DNA of 64,000 bases. Origin: JBCCMQ01 sp039179985. GTDB lineage: Bacteria; Pseudomonadota; Alphaproteobacteria; Rhodobacterales; Rhodobacteraceae. Made by a program: the position numbers and the translations under genes. Location: assembly GCA_039179985.1 (NCBI GenBank), contig JBCDED010000006.1:1-64000 (forward strand), read 5' to 3'. Position 1 is the stretch's first letter; the number at the start of each line of letters is the position of its first letter. The notes beneath the pieces were generated by a model. That model worked only from the letters and a program-made list of their open reading frames with translations, had not been told where the DNA came from and made no database searches. Shown in pieces: positions 51,385 through 59,567 of the stretch.

Positions 51385-52656
51385 ATGCGGTACATGGCGA
51401 CATACGACCTCCTCGAAACTATTCGTGTGACCAACCAATGGCTGGGGGCCACAGCCTCGGCAATCGGGGCCTATCCGGTAACGGGGCTCGTTCCAAATCC
51501 GACATTCCAACTAATCTCCGCCTGGGGCAGTGTAACCGAGCGCAGCTTTGCGCGGATGATCGCCAAACCTGACTGGGGCATTCACACCGTCGTCGGGGAC
51601 GATGGCCGCGATCATCTGGTCGCCATTGAAACACATGTGGAACGCCCGTTCGGCGACCTGATCGGCTTTACCGTTCAGGGCCGCGAGCCGAAGCCGCGCA
51701 AGATTATGCTCGTCGCGCCCATGTCCGGCCACTACGCGACGCTTTTGCGATCCACCGTCGCCAGCCTTCTGCCCGATGCGGATGTCTACGTGACGGACTG
51801 GCACAATGCGCGGGACATTCCGGTGTCGAAGGGTAAGTTCGACATTGAAGACTACACACTCTACATCTCTGACTTCATTGAATTCCTTGGCTCCGATGTG
51901 CATGTCATTGCGGTCTGCCAGCCCGCACCGCTGACGCTTGCTGCGACCGCCTATCTGGCCGATGTCAAGCCCGATGCGCAGCCGCGAACGTTGACGCTTA
52001 TCGGCGGTCCTATCGACCCGGATGCAGCGGCCACGGACGTAACCGACTTCGGCCGGCGCGTCACCATGGGGCAACTGGAAGAAATGGTCATCCAGCGCGT
52101 AGGCTTCAAATATGCCGGCGCGGGACGCATGGTCTATCCTGGCCTGCTCCAGCTCGCGTCATTCATTTCCATGAATGCCGAAACGCACACCAAGGCCTTC
52201 TACGATCAGATCCTCAAGGCTGCCAAGGGGGAGGCGGCTGACCACGACCGGCACAACCGCTTTTACGACGAGTACCTCGCCGTGATGGACATGACAGCGG
52301 AGTTCTACCTTTCCACCGTCGAGCGCATCTTCAAGAAACGCGAGATTGCGCGCAACGAATTCACTGTTGCGGGCCACGTGGTCGATTTCGGCAAGATCAC
52401 CGATGTGGCGGTAAAGACCGTCGAAGGGGCAAATGACGATATCAGCGCACCGGGCCAGTGCGTCGCCGCGCTGGACCTGCTGACCGGTCTGCCGGACGAA
52501 CGCAAGGCCAGCCACCTGGAGCCTGGCGCTGGCCACTACGGGATCTTCGCAGGGAAATCCTGGCGCAACAACATCCGCCCGCTCGTGTTGAATTTCATCG
52601 ATCAGAACAGCCCGACGCCCAGAAAACAGGCCGCGAACGACAACGCCGCTGCCTGA
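51385..52656 (+). CDS. phaZ: Intracellular polyhydroxyalkanoate depolymerase
   Basis: 423 aa of the PHB depolymerase family with the PHB_depo_C-type end. The lipase-box region is IAVCQPAPLTL, with an unusual Cys nucleophile at about residue 178, as in the Ralstonia PhaZ1 group. VYVTDWHNARDIPVSKGKFD and LEPGAGHYGIFAGKSWRNNI (catalytic His region) follow. It degrades native PHA granules to hydroxyacids or CoA esters. Start at 51385 with AAGGAG well placed; a second ATG is three codons later. GCAGCA/TGCTGC (51291-51310) upstream may be a weaker PhaR site. Confidence 0.93.
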   Translation: MRYMATYDLLETIRVTNQWLGATASAIGAYPVTGLVPNPTFQLISAWGSVTERSFARMIAKPDWGIHTVVGDDGRDHLVAIETHVERPFGDLIGFTVQGREPKPRKIMLVAPMSGHYATLLRSTVASLLPDADVYVTDWHNARDIPVSKGKFDIEDYTLYISDFIEFLGSDVHVIAVCQPAPLTLAATAYLADVKPDAQPRTLTLIGGPIDPDAAATDVTDFGRRVTMGQLEEMVIQRVGFKYAGAGRMVYPGLLQLASFISMNAETHTKAFYDQILKAAKGEAADHDRHNRFYDEYLAVMDMTAEFYLSTVERIFKKREIARNEFTVAGHVVDFGKITDVAVKTVEGANDDISAPGQCVAALDLLTGLPDERKASHLEPGAGHYGIFAGKSWRNNIRPLVLNFIDQNSPTPRKQAANDNAAA

Positions 52657-52836
52657 CGCGAGGTCCTTTCTTCTTTGAGCACGACCGTTTCGTGTCCTTG
52701 AGCGCCCAGGACCGCAGGATGCCCCCTGGGCGCCCAAAAATTGCCACTCTTTTCCGTCAGCTAACAGATCTTGAAAGCCGAACGGTTCCTGCGGGAGCCA
52801 GGCAAAAGTGATTCACGCTGACCGGGAGCCGGATCA

Positions 52837-54255
52837 TTGGACGGAAGTAAGGGCCAGATTTCTCAGGAGAGCGCGTTCGACGACGACGTCGAGCCGGTCC
52901 GTTCGCGGGCAAAAATGCCCGCCAAGGGACAGTTGTCGCCTCAGGATATTCAGCTAGCCCGCAAGACCGTCGAAAACCTGGTCGTTGCAGCCGATGCTGC
53001 CCGCGACGAGGATTTCTGGGAAGACGAGGACGCCCATGAGACGGACGAGGACATCGTGACGCCCATGGCCGCCCCCCCTGAACCCGTGCCCCCCGAGCCT
53101 GACCTGCGCCCCGAGATTGCAGCTCTTCTGCAGTCCGAGCAGGCGGATGGCGCCAGATCATCGACGGCGCCACGCCCTCCACGGCAAAAATTCCGGTCTC
53201 TCACTCCGCACTCGCCCATCGTTTTCGGCGCGGTCACCGTTGCGGTCGGGTTCACCTCTCTGGCTCTGGTCCTGATGCCGCTGGTCGGCGGTAACAAAGA
53301 AACGAACGCCGCTGCGCAGCCGCAAGTCGCGCTGGCCGCCCAACCGACCCCCGCGGCAGTCGCAGCACAGACTCCGGCCCCAGCCCAGACCTCGGCCCAG
53401 ACTTCGCCGCCGCCCGCGCCCGTGCTTGCAGCGGCTCCGGTCGCGACGGCCGAAACGGCACCGACGCTTGCGCCAGCCGAGGAAACACAAACCGTCGCCA
53501 CGAAAGTGGTCGAAACGCCCGCACCAGGCATAGAAGCCCCCGAGATACCGCAGGCCGCGCAGCAGATCGCCAGCCTTTCCCCAACCTTCCCGAGCCTTGC
53601 AGCGCCGACCCTGCCGCAGGCTCTGCCTGAAACGGCTGAAGCACCGGCACCCGCTACCACGGAAACTGCCCCTGTCCGGGTTGCAATGCTGCGTCCGATG
53701 CCGCGTCCGGAGGACAGACAACCGGCCGTAGATGAAAGCGCAGGGCTGGCGGCGCTCGCTCCGATCGAGACCGCTATTCCGCCACAGGACACCGCCGCCG
53801 TGCCCGAAGGCATCCCGAGCCTGACTGGACCGGAAGCCGCCCCGAAACCGTTCCTGACTACGGAAGGCCTGTCTCTTTTCGTACACGCGCCCGTGGGGCT
53901 GCGCCAAGGTGACCTTGAGACGACCGAGACCTTCCTGAACACACTCGGGCTCGACTCGGTCTACGTTGGGCGTACGTCCCATACGATCCGCCAGTCAAAC
54001 GTGCGCTTCTACCATGCACGGGACCGCGATGCCGCCACCGCGCTCGCCGATGCGATCAACGCCGATCTTCGCGACTTCAGCGCCGCACGCCCTGCCCCTC
54101 CGACGGGCACGATCGAGGTCTGGCTTTCCGGTCGCGGTGCGCCACGCATCACAACCGAGGGCGCGAAATCTGAGAACGGTGTGTCTTTGAGCCTGCGTCG
54201 CTTGCGGGCAAGCCTCGAGGCCTTCGCCCGGGGATCGAGCGAAGGCGCCAAGTAA
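52837..54255 (+). CDS. Pro/Ala-rich single-pass membrane protein with conserved C-terminal domain, unknown function
   Basis: 472 aa with a likely TTG start (GGGAG upstream). An acidic cytoplasmic N-terminus (1-125, with DEDFWEDEDAHETDED) leads to one transmembrane helix at about 128-152 (IVFGAVTVAVGFTSLALVLMPLV). A low-complexity Pro/Ala/Thr/Glu linker follows (about 155-335). The C-terminal domain (about 345-440) reads GLSLFVHAPVGLRQGDLETTETFLNTLGLDSVYVGRTSHTIRQSNVRFYHARDRDAA, resembling LytR_C- or SPOR-like domains that meet periplasmic peptidoglycan or partners. I do not recognise a named family. It is unlike the catalytic neighbours and probably belongs to the envelope. Confidence 0.6.
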   Translation: MDGSKGQISQESAFDDDVEPVRSRAKMPAKGQLSPQDIQLARKTVENLVVAADAARDEDFWEDEDAHETDEDIVTPMAAPPEPVPPEPDLRPEIAALLQSEQADGARSSTAPRPPRQKFRSLTPHSPIVFGAVTVAVGFTSLALVLMPLVGGNKETNAAAQPQVALAAQPTPAAVAAQTPAPAQTSAQTSPPPAPVLAAAPVATAETAPTLAPAEETQTVATKVVETPAPGIEAPEIPQAAQQIASLSPTFPSLAAPTLPQALPETAEAPAPATTETAPVRVAMLRPMPRPEDRQPAVDESAGLAALAPIETAIPPQDTAAVPEGIPSLTGPEAAPKPFLTTEGLSLFVHAPVGLRQGDLETTETFLNTLGLDSVYVGRTSHTIRQSNVRFYHARDRDAATALADAINADLRDFSAARPAPPTGTIEVWLSGRGAPRITTEGAKSENGVSLSLRRLRASLEAFARGSSEGAK

Positions 54256-54262
54256 CGGGTAC

Positions 54263-55234
54263 TCAGGTGGCGGGCGCCCAGGTGGCGCCGGCAGGGTCTT
54301 CTGTCGCCCGGACCCGGTAGAGCGCAGCTTCCCCTGTCATTGAAGGTGCAACCGCCCGTGCAAGCCCTGGCGGAACCGCCATGGTATCGCCCGGCGCCAG
54401 GACCGTTGTGCCGCCATCCCAGGACACGCGCCAATGGCCGCGCATCCCCATCAGGACCTCGTGCTGGTCGGTGGTGTAGGCAGTTCCATCGACAGAAGAC
54501 GGCACCAGGAAATCCACTTCGAACCCGGGCTTGTCTTTCAGCATACCGTTCTGGCCGATGACCTTGGCTGGCGCCCTGTCTGCCAGGGCAACCATGTCCC
54601 AGTAACGCGCCACGTAATTGGGAATGACATCTGCCGTCGTCGGCTCCGGGAAATCCTTGAGCTCGTCATCACTTAGAAGCGGCATGGGCGCAACATCCTC
54701 GGGCAAGGCATGCCCTTTCTTGGTGTCGTAGAGGCTGCCGTTCTCACCCAGCAAAAGCCCGTGTTCGCGAGCGTCTTCGATCACCTGCGGCGCCCAGATC
54801 ACACCGCCACCGGCATCGTCCCCGCCCAGGATCGCCATGATCATCCCGTAGTCAGTGCCGATGTTCTCAAAGCCCCGGAAAATGCCCGTCGGGATGTTGA
54901 AGATATCGCCTTCCTCAAGCACGACTTCGCCCGCCGAGCCCCAGCGGCCCCAGAAGAACCGCCAACGCCCCTTGAGCACGAAGAACACTTCGGCCGTGCG
55001 ATGGGAATGGAGGCTGTTGCGACACTTGGGTGGCTGGCCCGCTGCGCCAATGTTGAAGCCTGGCGTCTCGGTGATATGGACGTGCTGATCGGCCGCCTCT
55101 GAGACCCCGCCACCAATGATGGTGAAGTTTTCTTTCTGGTCCGAGCCCGGTGTGTGGGCGTCGATGAAGGCGGTCCGGCAGGGGATAAGATCGCCGTAGC
55201 GGACGATCCGGGCTTCCATTTCCATTGGCGTCAT
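54263..55234 (-). CDS. Bicupin protein, possible dioxygenase or isomerase
   Basis: 323 aa with two cupin halves. The first (about 70-130) includes SLHSHRTAEVFFVLKGRWRFFWG and EEGDIFNIPTGIFRGFENIG; the second (about 245-310) includes DQHEVLMGMRGHWRVSWDGGTTVLAPGDTMAVPPG. His, His and Glu ligands are clear in the first cupin (HSHRTAE) but only partly conserved in the second, suggesting one metal site. Resembles gentisate-dioxygenase-like or pirin-like cupins; function uncertain. It lies tail to tail (7 bases) with the preceding membrane-protein gene and 41 bases downstream of the secreted protein, possibly in the SDR-lacI-SnoaL operon. Confidence 0.72.
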   Translation of the reverse strand: MTPMEMEARIVRYGDLIPCRTAFIDAHTPGSDQKENFTIIGGGVSEAADQHVHITETPGFNIGAAGQPPKCRNSLHSHRTAEVFFVLKGRWRFFWGRWGSAGEVVLEEGDIFNIPTGIFRGFENIGTDYGMIMAILGGDDAGGGVIWAPQVIEDAREHGLLLGENGSLYDTKKGHALPEDVAPMPLLSDDELKDFPEPTTADVIPNYVARYWDMVALADRAPAKVIGQNGMLKDKPGFEVDFLVPSSVDGTAYTTDQHEVLMGMRGHWRVSWDGGTTVLAPGDTMAVPPGLARAVAPSMTGEAALYRVRATEDPAGATWAPAT

Positions 55235-55275
55235 CTTCGGTCTCCTTCTCCGCCGGACATGCGGCGGCAGTCATC

Positions 55276-55812
55276 CTATTCGCTTGAGATCAGCTGCGGC
55301 ACGAGATCGGCCATGGCGATGTGGAAAAACACCATGGCGCTGGCGAAATCATCCCCCACGGCTTGCAGCACGACTTCGGTGTTCTCGACCTGCCAGATTG
55401 CGACGATTTCGGCGCTTTCGGGCAGCTTAGGGTCTTCGGGGGCGCGGCGGCGCGTCTCTTTCAGGCCCGGGGCGCCGGCAAAATCAAAGCGTTCCACCTT
55501 GCACAGGCTGAACGGCCCTTCGAGGCAGGCAGCCTCGAGCGCGGCAAGGCCGCCGGGAGTAAAGTCTCGCCGCAGGGCAGCTTCGCGGGGAACCGGCAGG
55601 GTGAAAATTTCAAGCCCCGGAACGCCCGGACATCCGGCGCAGTCGATAAGCAGCCCGTCTTCGTAGTGTTCGACTTCATAAATCTCGTCAGAAAACACCG
55701 AAAATCCCAGATCAACCTCGGTCAGATCGGTCGTCGTCAGAACCGGTTTGGCGCTGGCAATGCCCCCAATGAGGCAGACCGCGCAAAAGGATATGAAAGC
55801 GCGCTGGCCCAT
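55276..55812 (-). CDS. Small secreted protein of unknown function
   Basis: 178 aa with a signal peptide (FISFCAVCLIGGIASA, cleavage near residue 22). Mature part contains cysteines in LLIDCAGCPGVPG, AACLEGPFSLCKVERFD and a C-terminal amphipathic stretch (SAMVFFHIAMADLVPQLI). No family recognised. Its start lies just after the SnoaL-like gene's stop (2 bases), so it belongs to the same transcript. Confidence 0.65.
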   Translation of the reverse strand: MGQRAFISFCAVCLIGGIASAKPVLTTTDLTEVDLGFSVFSDEIYEVEHYEDGLLIDCAGCPGVPGLEIFTLPVPREAALRRDFTPGGLAALEAACLEGPFSLCKVERFDFAGAPGLKETRRRAPEDPKLPESAEIVAIWQVENTEVVLQAVGDDFASAMVFFHIAMADLVPQLISSE

Positions 55813-55813
55813 C

Positions 55814-56773
55814 CTAGCCCTGCGCCAGGGCGATCTGGGTCCAGATCGCGGCCTCGTCGATCAGCGTCCATTCTCGCCGCAACCCCCAAGGACCGAATTC
55901 GGCATGGCTGATCCCCATGACATAGACCACCGCGCCTGTGGGCGGGCCAAAAGCGCCCCAGCCTTCGTGGCGACCCCAGAGCGACCAACGGATCGCGGCG
56001 CGCGGCGGCATCTCTCTATCATCCCGGCCAATTCGGTGGTGCACCGTGAAGGCGGCGTTCGGAAAGGCGGAACGCAGCGGCAACCAGAACCTGTCGGCAT
56101 CCCCGTGCCCATGCCCTGTCACGCCGCCCGCGTATTCCAGATGGGCAGCCCGATCATACTCGGCGGGCACCACCGAGAATTCCGCTGACATCATCCGTCC
56201 AAGAATGCTCTCGAACTTTTCACCCCAGGCATTGTCGTTGCCCCGGCCAACATAAGGCCCGTCCACATCGGTCTCGGGCGTCAGCGGCACACCTGCGGAA
56301 CCGGCAGCCACCCGCGCCTCGGCCCAGGTTTTCGGATCGAGTCCCATCTGTCGCAAGGCCGCGCCGTTGTCGCGCACAAGCCATTCGTCGGTGATCTGGT
56401 TGTCCTTGGCATAGCAATCGGCGATGGCACGGTAGACCAGCCGCTTGCCCGTAGCCACGCCGAACATCCCGTCTCCCGTGTGGGTCGCCGTCGACAGGAT
56501 GCGGTGTGACGACAGCATCCCATCCTCGGGTGTACCTGACCAGATCACGTCTTCGCCCAGAAGCGTGCGATCGGGGAATTCCACCAGCGTCGCCATGGTG
56601 GCATTGGTGGAGGCGGCTTCGCCATGGCTGACGCCGCCGGGCATGCGCACCACGACATCCTGGCCATAGTAGTTGCGCAGGCTTGCGCCGATCCCGCGAT
56701 CTTCCCAGACCTCCTTGGTGATACCAAGAATGTAGTCGGGAAAATCCCGCCAGCGGTTGTTAAAGCCTCTCAT
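55814..56773 (-). CDS. Two-domain SnoaL/NTF2-like protein, subtype A (copy 2)
   Basis: About 319 aa, paralogous over its whole length to the product of 40436-41428. It begins NRWRDFPDYILGITKEVWEDRGI (compare RRWRDVPDYILGITKDIWEDRRI), and the late region HGHGDADRFWLPLRSAFP and FGPWGLRREWTLIDEAAIWTQI is nearly identical between them. Start at 56773 or 56779, overlapping the LacI stop (ATGGACATGA). It lies in the operon SDR - lacI - SnoaL-A - secreted protein. Function unknown. Confidence 0.82.
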   Translation of the reverse strand: MRGFNNRWRDFPDYILGITKEVWEDRGIGASLRNYYGQDVVVRMPGGVSHGEAASTNATMATLVEFPDRTLLGEDVIWSGTPEDGMLSSHRILSTATHTGDGMFGVATGKRLVYRAIADCYAKDNQITDEWLVRDNGAALRQMGLDPKTWAEARVAAGSAGVPLTPETDVDGPYVGRGNDNAWGEKFESILGRMMSAEFSVVPAEYDRAAHLEYAGGVTGHGHGDADRFWLPLRSAFPNAAFTVHHRIGRDDREMPPRAAIRWSLWGRHEGWGAFGPPTGAVVYVMGISHAEFGPWGLRREWTLIDEAAIWTQIALAQG

Positions 56774-57784
56774 GTCCATCCCCCCGGCACCCGAGCGGAG
56801 CCGCGCACGATCAGCGACCCGTCGATTTCCACTTTTTCCGCGGCCATTGACGGCTCGTCGATCCGGTTCATCAATAGTTCCACCGTCCGTTCCACCATGC
56901 GGGCTGAAGGCTGGCGAACGGTGGTCAGGTCGTAGCTTGGCCAAGCGGCCACAGCTACGTCGTCGTATCCCACGACCGAGACATCTTCCGGCACACGCAG
57001 CCCTAGGTCATGGCGCAGCGCGTCGATCACGCCAAAGGCCATATGGTCGTTCCCAACGAAGAATGCATCTGCGCCGTGCGTACGCACGATGGTACTGGCC
57101 GCCTCCGCCGCGGCATCCCGCTGGTACATCCCGTCGACCACCGCTACAGGGTCCACGCCCTGAGCGCGAAGGCCGCCCAAAAAGCCCTCGGCCCTATCCG
57201 CGCCCGTCGATGACCCGGACCAGCCGGAAATATGTGCCAGCCTGTGGTGGCCGCCCGCCAGCAGGAACTCAGCCACTTGCTGGCCCCCTGCCCTGTTGGC
57301 GCTTGTGACTTGCGACAGGGCAGGGGGCCTGACCCCGGTTAAACAGCACGACCGGGATGCCTGCCTCTGAACAGCGGCGCGTGAGGTCATCGGATAGACC
57401 AACGCTGGCGGTGATGATCCCGTCAACCTGATAGTCGAGCAGTTCGTCAATAACATCGCTTACCCCGTCACCCCGGCCCGAGGCCATAAAGACAAGGATG
57501 TGATAGCCCCGTTCCTGCAATGCGGTTGACAGGCGTTCCAGCGCATCGGGATAGAACTGGTTTTCGAGATAGGCGACGACCAGACCGATGATCCGGCTGC
57601 GCCCTGAAACAAGCGAGCGTGCAAGGACGTTGGGCCGGTAGCCCAGCTTCTGCGCTGCATCCCGTACCTTGCGCGCAGTCTCTTTCGACGCCGAGGCGCC
57701 CGGCGTGAACACACGGCTGACCGCCGACTGGCTGACGCCCGCCATCGCCGCGACATCCTGGCTGGTGACCGGCCGGTCGCTCAT
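56770..57784 (-). pseudogene. LacI-family regulator with a one-base frameshift
   Basis: Two frames join to give one LacI protein of about 338 codons. The first carries the HTH (TSQDVAAMAGVSQSAVSRVF) and the N-lobe as far as GIPVVLFNRGQA; the second resumes at SQVTSANRAGGQQVAEF and runs to the normal C-terminus (VVGYDDVAVAAWPSYDLTTVRQ). The paralog at 41433-42437 shows the uninterrupted order. Removing one C from the CCCCC run (plus-strand GGGGG 57323-57327) restores the reading frame exactly (NRGQAPALSQVTS). It is coupled to the SDR stop by ATGA. Either a real mutation or a homopolymer sequencing error; if real, the DNA-binding half could still be made. Confidence 0.85.
57282..57329. repeat. 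Perfect 15-bp inverted repeat overlapping the lacI frameshift
   Basis: GGCCCCCTGCCCTGT (57282-57296) and ACAGGGCAGGGGGCC (57315-57329), exact reverse complements separated by 18 bases. The GGGGG run of the right arm (57323-57327) is exactly where one base must be removed to restore the lacI frame. Without that extra base the two arms would differ by a one-base bulge. Confidence 0.9.
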
Positions 57785-58539
57785 CCGGCGGTCCACCCGC
57801 CGTCAACAAGGATAGACGTGCCCGTCACAAGCGATGACGCATCAGAGGCCAGGTAGACGACCGCGCCCATGATATCCTCGATCTCGCCTACGCGGCCCAG
57901 TTTGATCTTTCCCTCAATCCAGGCCACGCGTTCAGGATCCTGAAAAGTGCTTTCAGTGAGCGGCGTACGGATAAAGGTGGGGCAGATCGTGTTCACCCGG
58001 ATCTTCTCGGGCCCCCATTCAATGGCCTGCGCTTTGGTCATGCCCTCGACCGCATGTTTGGTGCCGCAATAAACCGACCGGTCGATGCCGCCCACGTGGC
58101 CCATCTGACTGGAAATCTGGATGATCGACCCGCCCCGCCCGCGCATCCCGCGCGCCGCTTCCTGCGCCAGAAAATAGGCGGCGCGGATGTTGACGGCGAT
58201 GACCGCGTCGAAATCTGCTTCGGTTGTGTTAATGGCCGATCCGTGTTTCGCGATCCCGGCGGAGTTGCAGAGAATGTCAAAAGGACCTTTGTCTTCGAAT
58301 GCCTCCCCAACCGCTTTGCGGTCGGTCACGTCGAGAGGCAGCGCCTCGGCGCTCATGCCTTCAGCGGCCATGGCGTCGACGGAGGCTTGCAGAGCCCCCA
58401 CCCCGCGTGCGGCGACCACCACATGCGCCCCAGCTTCCGCAAGCGCAACGGCGCAGCCCAACCCGATCCCGCGAGACCCCCCCGTAACAAGCGCACGGCG
58501 GCCATCGAGACGGAAGGAAGGTGTTTTGGGGAGGGTCAT
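57781..58539 (-). CDS. Short-chain dehydrogenase/reductase
   Basis: 252 aa classical SDR. The NAD(P)-binding glycine motif is TGGSRGIG (about 18-25), NSAGIAKHG follows, and the catalytic SxxxxxxxxxxxxYxxxK set reads ISSQMGHVGGIDRSVYCGTKHAVEG. C-terminal DASSLVTGTSILVDGGWTAG is the usual ending of the gluconate/sorbitol type. Probable substrate is a polyol or sugar acid. The start at 58539 avoids placing the operator inside coding sequence; an ATG seven codons upstream lies within the operator. First gene of the operon running to 55276. Confidence 0.88.
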   Translation of the reverse strand: MTLPKTPSFRLDGRRALVTGGSRGIGLGCAVALAEAGAHVVVAARGVGALQASVDAMAAEGMSAEALPLDVTDRKAVGEAFEDKGPFDILCNSAGIAKHGSAINTTEADFDAVIAVNIRAAYFLAQEAARGMRGRGGSIIQISSQMGHVGGIDRSVYCGTKHAVEGMTKAQAIEWGPEKIRVNTICPTFIRTPLTESTFQDPERVAWIEGKIKLGRVGEIEDIMGAVVYLASDASSLVTGTSILVDGGWTAG

Positions 58540-58553
58540 CTGAGTCGTCCCGG

Positions 58554-58571
58554 CTTGCATACGTTTGCAAG
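58554..58571. promoter_or_regulatory. LacI-type operator palindrome at the SDR promoter
   Basis: CTTGCATAC/GTTTGCAAG, near-perfect dyad with the same ACG centre and TTGCA/TGCAA arms as 47081-47100 and 61971-61990. It is 15 bases upstream of the chosen SDR start, in position to block the promoter or the ribosome site. Confidence 0.72.
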
Positions 58572-58629
58572 AACACTAACCCCAGCGGATCGCGCTGTCG
58601 AGACAACAGCTCAAATACACCGGATGCCC

Positions 58630-59250
58630 CTACAGCACCAGCCCCCGAAACTTTGGAAAGTCCGCGTATCTCTTTTGGCGCGCGCCCAGGGGTTCATCCG
58701 GTTCGGCACCCGATTTCAAGAGCGTTCCGCGCGGCGCAATATAGCTGTCGATTCGGCGAAGCGGCGTCTGGCGCCAGACCAGGTTGAACGCACATAGCTT
58801 TGGAAAAAACCAGATCTCCGAATGTGGCAGATGGTCATGCATCCACCAGGCGAGGTCGCGCCAGTCTCGGCCCGCGTCGTATTGATCAGCAAACCAGGGG
58901 ATCACAACAGAAGCGCCGGCCACCCGGTCTTCGCGATCCCAGATGTGGCATTCCAGCGGGTTGTCATTGCGGGCGCAGTTCAGGCGGTTCTCGTTGCCAA
59001 ACCGGTTCACCTCCGGCGACCGGTAGCCCGAGCGGACAGCGACCCGGCCAAAGGTCTCTTCCAGCGGGTCGAGCAACTCCGTGCACAGGTGCTTCCCGGT
59101 CTCAATGGCAAGATCGGGGTTTTCGGGCACATTGGGGATACGGTGAATGTTGGCGATTTCCGAATAGAGAAACTCACGCATGTAGAAGTACTTCGACAGG
59201 CGCACACGACCGAGCGTCTCAAGGCTCCACATTGTCCTGGGGCATCTCAT
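58630..59250 (-). CDS. Peptidase M15-like domain protein, uncertain
   Basis: About 206 aa. The sequence resembles D-Ala-D-Ala carboxypeptidase-like proteins in SGYRSPEVNRFG and the layout of an alpha/beta domain (FGRVAVRSGYRS ... PLECHIWDREDRVAGASVVIP ... LPHSEIWFFP). The zinc-binding SxHxxGxAxD motif of M15 is not clearly preserved, so enzymatic activity is doubtful. Several starts are possible; I chose 59250. It may be cotranscribed with the upstream small gene and hpsN operon. Moderate confidence that it is a real gene, low on function. Confidence 0.55.
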   Translation of the reverse strand: MRCPRTMWSLETLGRVRLSKYFYMREFLYSEIANIHRIPNVPENPDLAIETGKHLCTELLDPLEETFGRVAVRSGYRSPEVNRFGNENRLNCARNDNPLECHIWDREDRVAGASVVIPWFADQYDAGRDWRDLAWWMHDHLPHSEIWFFPKLCAFNLVWRQTPLRRIDSYIAPRGTLLKSGAEPDEPLGARQKRYADFPKFRGLVL

Positions 59251-59290
59251 TCGGCCACCGACCCGTTTTCCGCAGCGCACTCCAGCGGCG

Positions 59291-59563
59291 CTAGCGTGAC
59301 CTTAGTCCATAATTGGCGTCGCAGTCTTTCAGCGCCTGCATAAACATCTCGCCGTCCATGGCCGCCACATCGCGGTAGGCGTTCTGCATGGCGATCAGGG
59401 CGGACCGGCCATCTTCGCCCGCAAGCCGACGCATTTCGCCCGCCAAGACATCCTCTCGGCCTTCGTAGTAGTTGCGACGGTCCGCCAGTAGTCCGCCAAC
59501 AAGCCCGGCGTGAAGCGACGCAATATCGTAGAGGGTCAGACAGAGGGCCGCTGATGCAAGCAT
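59291..59563 (-). CDS. Small protein of unknown function
   Basis: 90 aa beginning 4 bases after the SnoaL-B stop. MLASAALCLTLYDIASLHAGLVGGLL looks like a hydrophobic N-terminal helix; the rest is polar and helical, with GEMRRLAGEDGRSALIAMQNAYRDVAAMDGEMFMQALKDCDANYG. No family recognised. Placement at the end of the hpsN-like operon and the tight spacing suggest a real gene, possibly a subunit or accessory protein. Confidence 0.5.
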   Translation of the reverse strand: MLASAALCLTLYDIASLHAGLVGGLLADRRNYYEGREDVLAGEMRRLAGEDGRSALIAMQNAYRDVAAMDGEMFMQALKDCDANYGLRSR

Positions 59564-59567
59564 ACGG

